Origin: Armillaria gallica
Taxonomy: Eukaryota; Basidiomycota; Agaricomycetes; Agaricales; Physalacriaceae
NCBI GenBank assembly: GCA_037576215.1
Contig: JBANDB010000021.1
Span: 372,001-436,000, forward strand
Length of the DNA: 64,000 bases
Direction: 5' to 3'
Shown here: positions 57,359 to 64,000 of the stretch, piece after piece
How the letters are laid out: every line of letters starts with the position of its first letter
Position numbering within the stretch: the first letter of the stretch is position 1
The notes under the pieces: model-generated
Database searches by the model: none
Told to the model about the DNA's origin: nothing
The model's input: only the letters and a program-made list of their open reading frames with translations
Translations under genes and position numbers: made by a program

Positions 57359-57933
57359 TTAATCAGGTGCTGCAACACAACGAAGAGATATTGTCGAGAG
57401 TAACTCATTGGGAGCTCTATGATGGTCAATGGAGTGTACCATTGAAACGATCTCACATGACTTTCTGCTGAACTCTCCAGCAAGTGCAGACAAATATCCC
57501 CCGATAATAGCGGCGCTAGAAGTAGAGGCGATAGTATGAGCATACAGTACGCTCGTACTAGGCTCACCTTCAACGTACCAGTCGGGTGAGGGCCATCGCA
57601 TCTGCGTGGCATTACCGAGTCCTATGTTCCTGCCATACATGATGTTATATTGAAAGGTTGCAGGTGAATATCAGGAGATGTTAAGGACAGGGAACGTGTA
57701 GTATGACGGATGCAAAAGTACGCTTCGAACAACGAATCACAAGTATGGAGGTCGACCAATGGGCGTGACAAGGGTAAGAGTATTGATGAGGTGACGCTAA
57801 CAGCGGCGGTCACCCTGGAGTAATAAATAGACCTACCTCCAGTCGTAAAGTTACTTCCCAAGAGAGCACACTTGCAAGCCAATCGCAGGAGCATGCGAGA
57901 AAAATTGAGATTTCTTGGTGAAACCGTTACCAC
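57359..57933 (-). CDS. Hypothetical protein, two-exon model
   Basis: Exon 2 57621-57359 reads GNATQMRWPSPDWYVEGEP, then HTIASTSSAAIIGGYLSAL, ending CVAAPD and a stop. Exon 1 would end at 57837 (donor GTAGGT) with LLRLACKCALLGSNFTTG. The ~215-base intron ends ACATAG and the join is in frame (TTGGLGNATQ). The initiator is unclear; ATG at 57894 is the nearest, and the frame extends up to 57933. I recognise no family. The hAT-like element ends 85 bases beyond its stop. The model rests on splice-site logic alone and could instead be a fragment. Confidence 0.4.
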
Positions 57934-57939
57934 GACTGA

Positions 57940-58631
57940 TGTTTTGCTGATGTCAACAGCAGATTGTTCACAGCAGAAGAAACACTGATAGGGACATCCT
58001 CAGAGGAGGGAGCATGAGTTCTGGTAGGTCAGCCCAGGGAATGAAAGCCTGCGCAATTTCAAAGCGATGAATATGTTGAGTCATCGAACCAATATGTCAG
58101 ACCTCGCGCTAGAGCCGTGTATGAGATCAATGTCCCATTCAGTCAAGACGAATCTAAGACGTCTACCGACTGGCAGATGGCATACTGTACGAGACAACGA
58201 GGTTTCTATTGAAGAAAGCACCGTTAAAATTCATAGAACACGAGCTTTAGCTTGGTACTTGTCCCTACAACACTTTAAATCCGTGAGACGTTCTCGGCTG
58301 GCAACTGAGAGTATCACAGCGGCATGGAGGGTTGTAGTCTGTGACACATTTGTGGCGGCACAGAACCCCGGCGTTCCTTTTTGGGACCTTGTCCGGTCAT
58401 CTAAACTCTAAACTCTCGGAATTTGGAGATGAAGGGTAAGAAAAAAGAAAAAAGAGCCTTACCCAAGTTAACTAGATGAGAAACAGGGAGATGATGAATG
58501 ATTTGTGAATGATTAGAACCAATCGGTAGAAAGGAAATGAGCCAGGATTGATAAAAGAAGGAGAGGGGCATTCCAAAAAGCAAAGAAGGGCATTCAAAAG
58601 CGCTGAGAAGCAATCAAGGCAGCAAGGGTGA
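57940..58631. other. Spacer with an isolated plus-strand frame
   Basis: A plus-strand frame 58067-58411 (114 codons) has no motif and no flanking splice sites that I can defend. The rest is purine-rich sequence ('aaaaaagaaaaaagag' near 58440). It borders the outer end of the LTR at 58632. Confidence 0.3.
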
Positions 58632-59159
58632 TGTTAAGAATCAGGGTATTTAGAGTAGTACACGAGACAATGAATACTCGAGTAAAACCTGAATCGTGAG
58701 AGAGGATGTCCTATAGCCAAGTTCCAACCACCAAGAGGGATCCGATATGGGTGCTAACAAGCGCTAGGCGTAGTTAACGGGTTTGTCAGCAAGCGCTAGG
58801 CGTAACTGACGGGGTTTCCAACAAGCGCTAGGCGTAGTCGGAAGGCAAACGGAACAGCAAGCGCTAGGCGTAACCGATCAGATATGCTTAGATCACACAG
58901 TTAAGTGGACGTCGAAGAGTAGTGAAATTAGATTAAGAGATCCCTAGTACAATTTATCTACAAGTTTATATACTAAGCGAAGATTCGAGTCATTATCATT
59001 CTACAATGTTCCATAATATTCTAGTATTAGTATGAAGAATAGAGAAAGTAACAGAAAGTAATAGAAAATATGAGCGAGTCACCGTTAAGACCGAGAAGGC
59101 CGAGTATGGGCATGTGTTGACTCATGCACCAAGTTAACGGATACATGAAATCCATAACA
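58632..59159 (-). mobile_element. LTR (3' LTR in a minus-strand element) of the TGTTATGG...CTTAACA family
   Basis: 528 bases. Read on the minus strand it begins TGTTATGG (59159) and ends CTTAACA (58632). It is an inverted, diverged copy of 55304-55737, with the same TATA phrase (TTAGTATATAAAC near 58975). Four copies of CAAGCGCTAGGCGTA lie between 58755 and 58875, where the other LTR has two. The flanking bases (GGTGA left, GAGCC right) do not form a target duplication, which fits an LTR whose inner side is element interior. That inner side shows a polypurine-like GGGAGGGCTC immediately before TGTTATGG. Confidence 0.75.
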
Positions 59160-59171
59160 GAGCCCTCCCAG
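59160..59171 (-). other. Polypurine-tract-like sequence
   Basis: On the minus strand TGGGAGGGCTC abuts the LTR start TGTTATGG. A purine run directly before the 3' LTR is the normal plus-strand priming site of LTR retrotransposons. Short, so only moderately convincing by itself. Confidence 0.5.
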
Positions 59172-59279
59172 TCTACATATGCCTTAACGAGGCAAAAGGA
59201 AAGGTAAATAAAGAGGTAGAAGAAAGTGAACCGAGTTGTACATTTGAATTGTGCTGTATCAAGCTTAGGGGAATAGAAT

Positions 59280-62200
59280 TTATTCCACATCCTCCACCCA
59301 TGGAGGGCAAGGTTCGCCACATTCGGGAATGCCATCGTGTATCGACTTCTCGTTCATAGATGGATCGAGAACTAGGTTGAAGTCCAGTTTGGAGGCTCGA
59401 TGAGGTACCGTGACTACTGTGAGTGGATGTGTGGATGAATGCCCGGAGTCAACTATTATAGTAGATTTGAAATGGTTCCCATAGCTATATGAACCTAAAT
59501 TTGGTTCAAGTGATATGCGAGTAGAGGAAGCCCGAGGTTGCATGCGACGAAGCTGGGAATCGGCGTGTGCCGCCAGTTCGTGGGAGCCTGTTGCGAATGA
59601 GAGTAAATCTGCGAAGAAAAGGTTAGTATATCCGTAGATAGATGAATCCTTTACCTTCGCTGATGTAAGAGATAAGAGCTGAGGATGATAATAGAAGAAA
59701 GTTCAATCAGTTACCGTGTAAGTGTTCGCTTGAGCCTTTGATTCCGATTAACCTATAGAGGTTCGGCAATCCCTTAAGTTCACTCGTAAGTAAAGGCGTA
59801 AAGGGGTTGTAATTCAAAGTAAAGTTAACTAATACAATACTGCCCGTATATATATACTAGTCATAGAAGGGGAAAGAATATTCTACTGCGTTCTAGGTAA
59901 AGGGAATGAGCAATGGTGACTCGAAAAGGGGAATCATGGCGAAAGGAGATATTGTAGTCAAAAGTATGTATGTAATACCATAACAGAGCCGTTTCCAAAA
60001 CGGGAACGATATTGATGATGGGCCCCATCATTTCGCTGCCTAATCGATCCTGCCTCCGTTCCATTCACGCTCGAGATTGTATTTAGTTTCTTACATTGCT
60101 TTGAAGCCTCAGTATTATCTGTTTCGTTTCCTGGTGCGTGTATGCGTCGCTTAAGGCTCAAGACTTCTGTATCATCCACTGATGGCCTGGGCGCAGTCGG
60201 TGCTAGGCTTGTCGAACATGCAAGGAAGCTGGTTTCTGCAAGTACAGAGATAAAACTGGAAGGCACTGCGATAGGAATCATAAATGGTTCTTCAGGTATG
60301 CCGTTTGAACCATCGATGAGCGGAACATTTTGATTTGATTGATAGTGTTCTGCTTTCTCTGGGAAATTGTCAAGCTTCGGTGATGCCATATTCAGTGCGA
60401 CGCTCTTCTGATGATACTCGAGTAGTCGTTTTGACTCTTCCTTTGTCAGCGCAATTTCCGGTATAATTTCCAGGCAGCAATACACTGAAAACCTATGGAA
60501 ATCACTTGATTCCAGACTGAGCTGGCGAAGAAATTCCGATCGAGGTGAGTGTCGAATCCATTGCAGATCCTGATGTTGCACCGTGAGATTAGCTGTAAGG
60601 TCCAGTAGCATGGTAGAGATCGCTGGAGCTCGAGAATTTTGGAATCTATGCGAAGCTCGACGTACCAAGAATTCTCCGAGTTCCCTGTCTCCAAGAGTGA
60701 GGTTGGGAATGTGATGCAAAAAAGTCGTGAGGTTATCGCATCCGGTGATGGCAAGCTCTTCGAAGGTGGAGTTTGGAATCCTATGTGTGCTGATTCTGAT
60801 AGTGAGTTTACGCGGATTATGCATTCTCCTAATACGCTGACTCTTTCGAGTGCTGCATGGTCGTTGTTTCATTCCCTGGCTTCCTGTAAAAATGCCACGA
60901 AACCTTTTGCCGGGAATACGAAAAGCACTTGTTTCATTCCAGCTTCGTACTGTTGTTAGAGAAATGCAGATTTCCGGAGTAAACTGACAAAGGAATTTCC
61001 ACCGAGGTGAGCGCAGAATTCTTTTGAGACGCTGCTGTCGATCCTTGGGCCTAGCTAAAATATCCCATAGCATCATATGATTTTCTTGAAGTCGGGAATT
61101 CTGCGATTTACGCCAAGCCTGGTGGCCGTGGAATTCTCTGTGTTCCTTGTCAACAAGAGTAAATCTGGGAAGATCACGGGAAATGGTCGTGATGCATTCG
61201 TATCCAGAGGCGATACTGAGATTCTCTTCGGAGATGAATTTGACAGTGGTATGTACCTTTTTTCTGATGGCTCGACATGGATTAAGCACCGCCTTTTCAA
61301 CGTGAAGCCGATCGTTTCGGGTAGCGTGCAGTCGCCGTTTCATCCTCTGACTTTTCCTTCGAATGTCATAAAATCTTTGGCGAGGAGTACAAACAGGATC
61401 GACTGTATTCCGGTTTCCTACAGATGTTAGAGGATTGCAGATGTTTGCAATATGAAGGACAAGAAGTCGGGAGACGAGGTGATAGCATAGTAAGTCGTCT
61501 CCTTGCTGCCAACAAGTTTCTTGGCTGTCGCATTCCTCAAGAAATAGGATGATATGAGTGCACGATGTGCCTGAATATCGTTTGGGAGACGCACAGATGG
61601 AGGACGGCTTCATCGTACAATGATAGCAAAGGAAATCGGCTTTCGTAGTTGCCGGCAAGCTGTTTCCAAAATAGGAATAATATTGATGATGTTGATCGTC
61701 GTGGCCTTCCTTTTGCTGTACTATCGATACCATTGATTTGTTCACCCTCGAGACTGTGTCCAGCTGTAGGTTCTTCCGCTGTAAACCAGAGGATCCTGTC
61801 TCGTTGTCCTGGACAATATTGATTTCGGCCATGCCGTGTATGTTGATACCCGAATCCTGAATTCGATCATCAAGTTTCCTCATAGACCCGGTGAGCTGAT
61901 TTCCTTCTCCCTTTGGCAGCTTGAAGTTACCATGAGAAGGTACTTTTAGTGTGACTCTAGGACTCATCAAAGACGTACCAGATCTTTCCCGAGATCCGTT
62001 AGAGAGACTTGTAGTTGACTGGGGTTTCGTAGGCAGGTGAGTTTGATTTTCATCTCGTGGACTCATCGAATGACTGTCGTATCGATGAAGTATTCGCTTG
62101 GCATGTATCCGAAGTAGGGAATCATATTCCTCTAGCTTGTACACTGCACACTCGATATTGTTATGACAATGAGTGTTCTCGGCTGTTGGTGTGCTAGCAG

Positions 62201-63893
62201 ATTCGTGACTCTGCCATGAATGAGGTATGGGTTCCGTTTCCGTCCCAATCATGGCGGTATAGTTGCCAGGGCTTCTCACAGCTGTTTGGAGGTGCACTGA
62301 TGATAGAGTTGGAGCTGGTTTCTCTGAAGTGAAGCTTTGACTGACATCCCTTTGAAGACAAGTAAACAAGGACGGCCGCTGCATGCATTCCCTCTGTCGT
62401 ATTAGTCTACGCTGGCGATGAATGAACTTGAATGTAGGATGGTGTAACACTTGCTGTAACCGCTTCCGCAGCTGATGGATGCGACGTCTCACTCTACGTG
62501 GTATCAAGGACTTTCTATTTCTTACCGAAAAGGGTGCGCAAGGTGTATTCGAAGCAATCTGGAAGGTACGAACCTCGTTTAATATTGACTGAGGAGAGGT
62601 TCGGTTGCTGATGGTAGAATTGAGGGCTGAAACATTATTGAATCTGTTCTCGCGACTAACCCTCGTGTTTGTGTCACTGTTACAAGTAGATATGTCTGTC
62701 GCCTTGAACACGGTGTCCGGATGAATGCTGGGATACTCCAAGTGATCGGAGCATGCGGGAATTCGCCGATAGCACGAATCACAACGAAATGGATGTTTGT
62801 TTCCATCGGTATGACCTTGACCTGTGTCAAGATCGCTAGGAGAACGTCCTTGATAAATCCTTGTGTGCAAAGAAGGATATTTGCAATCTAAACTGTTCAG
62901 AGTCCGAGCTTGGTGGGACATGGCAGGCAAACTCTCGTGTCGATATGGACCACTGAAAGCGTGAGATTCACTGACTTTGGAATTTGCACAAAGACAGAAC
63001 TGACCTCGTATTTTAGTGGTCTGCAAGTTGCTAGAATGCTGTTCCTTATCTCTTGAAGTATCATAGTGTACTCCCCCCAAACTCCAGTCGAAGGCCGAGT
63101 TCTGACGAGAGGGGTTCGACTTGAGAGAATTGGAATATGATCCAGGAGGAATAGTAGGAAGGTAATATTCTTGTTTTCCGAGACGAGCTCTATCAGCATT
63201 ACGCTGAGCTGAAAGGAGTCTTTCATCTAGGTATACACGTGTCTGGAGTTTATCCCAGTCATGGACATCGTCAAGCATATAGAGGAAATGCTCAACACGA
63301 ATGCGGTACTGTAAGGCATATATCTCGAAGTCGTTAGCTGTCAAACCTTTCGTGGTGTCAATGGCCCATAAAGGTGGTCGGAGCTCTGAACAACCGAAGG
63401 CCTTGAGTGACGACGAAGCTATTGCACAACGAGTGGTCAATTTGGTGCAAAGTTCCTGATAGAGGTTCTCGTCCATCTTGTAAACGACATCTTTAGTGAA
63501 TGTAGTACAGGTGAAAACGGACATGAGCAGGTGATCTAGCATGCGCGTTTCTTCCGAAAAGGTATCAGTATACTGATGGTGGGTCAGTACACGAGCACTG
63601 GCAGTTTGTAGGCCGTTCCCAAGTTTCTTGTTCCTACCAAGCCTAAGAATCTTTATAATTCGATCCTTGCGCCCCTGAAAATATGCAAGTTCTGCGAGAG
63701 TGTAAAGGGGAATGCAAGATGGCCACAAGCGAGTGACCGTCTTGGTATCAGTGTTGCTGATGTCCATCGGGTCAACTGGTAACACAAGCGGTGCTAGAGA
63801 ATCCAAAAATGTAAATGAGTCGTCGGATAGATGATGGAATGGGGGAGTAGATTGTGAAGCACACGAATGGATTGATGCAATGGATTCAGACAT
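59280..63893 (-). CDS. Very long unknown gene inside an LTR element (~1,469 aa, four-exon model)
   Basis: One open frame runs from ATG 63893 to 59958 (1,311 codons), remarkable for this window. A spliced extension keeps frame: exon 1 63893-59979, exon 2 59856-59715, exon 3 59678-59655, exon 4 59608-59280. The introns are GTATTA...ACTAG, GTAACT...CTCAG (only 36 bases) and GTAAAG...CGCAG; exon 3 is 24 bases and could be skipped without changing frame. The protein is hydrophilic and basic, with a more structured N-terminus (LYTLAELAYFQGRKDRIIKI, EHFLYMLDDVHDWDKL). Cys/His clusters (CDSCYRRIPACSDH) follow, and residues ~880-1230 contain about two degenerate copies of a ~165-residue repeat. I see no reverse transcriptase, integrase, protease or classical zinc knuckle. 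Location between a primer-site-like sequence and an LTR in the same orientation suggests an element-borne gene (gag-like or captured). A host gene next to a solo LTR is the alternative. Confidence 0.6.
60470..61440 (-). repeat. Degenerate ~0.5-kb tandem repeat within the long gene
   Basis: On the minus strand, segments near 61300-60930 and 60790-60470 encode parallel phrases: ECITTISRDLPRFTLVDKEH / DNLTTFLHHIPNLTLGDREL, then MMLWDILARPKDRQQRLKRI / TMLLDLTANLTVQHQDLQWI, then RSPRWKFLCQFTPEI / HSPRSEFLRQLSLES. A partial third copy precedes them (ANICNPLTSVGNRN, cf. EICISLTTVRSWNE). A separate pair, HHQYYSYFGNS (~61690) and HHQYRSRFGNG (~60010), shows that the repeat unit extends further. This indicates internal duplication of the gene. 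Confidence 0.65.
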
Positions 63894-63979
63894 GGTATAT
63901 AAGTCCAATGTGAATAGGTGTGATTAAGTGCTGAAGCGAGTAAGAGATAACGGATAAATTGATTCCCTCTACAAGGTGG

Positions 63980-64000
63980 TCCCAATGTGTCCACCAATGT
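63980..64000 (-). other. Possible 5' LTR end and primer-binding site at the window edge
   Basis: Read on the minus strand, the window ends ...ACA followed by TTGGTGGACACATTGGGACC. ACA is the terminal triplet of the LTR family at 55737 and 58632, and TGG-initial sequence right after an LTR is the expected tRNA-CCA complement. The rest of the 5' LTR would lie beyond base 64000. Confidence 0.4.

Noticed and set aside
58750..58880. CRISPR array or operator cluster from four AGCGCTAGGCGTA copies
   Set aside because: The copies lie within the LTR's transcribed part and recur in reduced number in the related LTR at 55.3-55.7 kb.
60639..61430. Plus-strand frames opposite the giant ORF (106 and 117 codons)
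   Set aside because: Antisense shadows of the ~0.5-kb repeats; their mutual similarity simply mirrors the repeat on the other strand.

Overview
The window looks like a repeat-rich stretch of nuclear DNA from a mushroom-forming basidiomycete (Agaricomycete). The main reasons are two intact multi-intron sesquiterpene synthase genes with short introns (45-62 bases), a microsomal P450 of basidiomycete type, fungal protein-kinase-like genes, an F-box relic, and a dense, nested load of LTR retrotransposons and hAT-like elements. There are no bacterial-type operons and I found no tRNA, rRNA or CRISPR.

Layout. 1-22 kb is AT-rich, almost devoid of CpG, and made of decayed transposons: inverted and direct copies of long LTR-like repeats, a gag relic, a hAT-like element split by a solo LTR, and gene fragments that include a kinase pseudogene. 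22.6-24.1 kb holds a 437-bp hAT-like MITE next to an F-box-type pseudogene. 27.8-34.8 kb is one cytochrome P450 gene, traceable exon by exon but broken by two in-frame stops, a lost splice donor, a 2.0-kb swollen intron and a 2.9-kb transposon in an exon. 36.1-55.1 kb is a segmentally duplicated terpene-synthase region: a truncated pseudogene (C), an intact gene (A) and an intact gene (B), all on the minus strand, with shared flanking blocks. A 4.1-kb cluster of five related TIR elements and two 164-bp elements with target duplications sit inside these blocks. A compact two-exon kinase-like gene lies between A and B. 55.3-59.2 kb holds two diverged solo/terminal LTRs of one family in opposite orientation and a 1.45-kb hAT-like element packed with AACGCA motifs. 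59.2-64.0 kb is the interior of an LTR element (primer-binding-like site at the very edge of the window, polypurine-like tract and LTR at 59.16 kb). It carries one very long unknown gene on the minus strand, about 1,470 codons in a four-exon model.

How the parts relate. The P450 and the sesquiterpene synthases would fit a terpenoid biosynthetic cluster in which a synthase makes a sesquiterpene and the P450 oxidises it. Here the P450 is dead and one of three synthase copies is dead, while two synthases keep every catalytic motif and conserved TATA-like promoters. The unusual content is mostly in the mobile layer: several element families with clear termini and target-site duplications, empty/filled-site comparisons provided by the segmental duplication, and the unidentified giant ORF inside an LTR element. 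All reading was by eye. Homology statements for named families rest on motifs, and no search was run.
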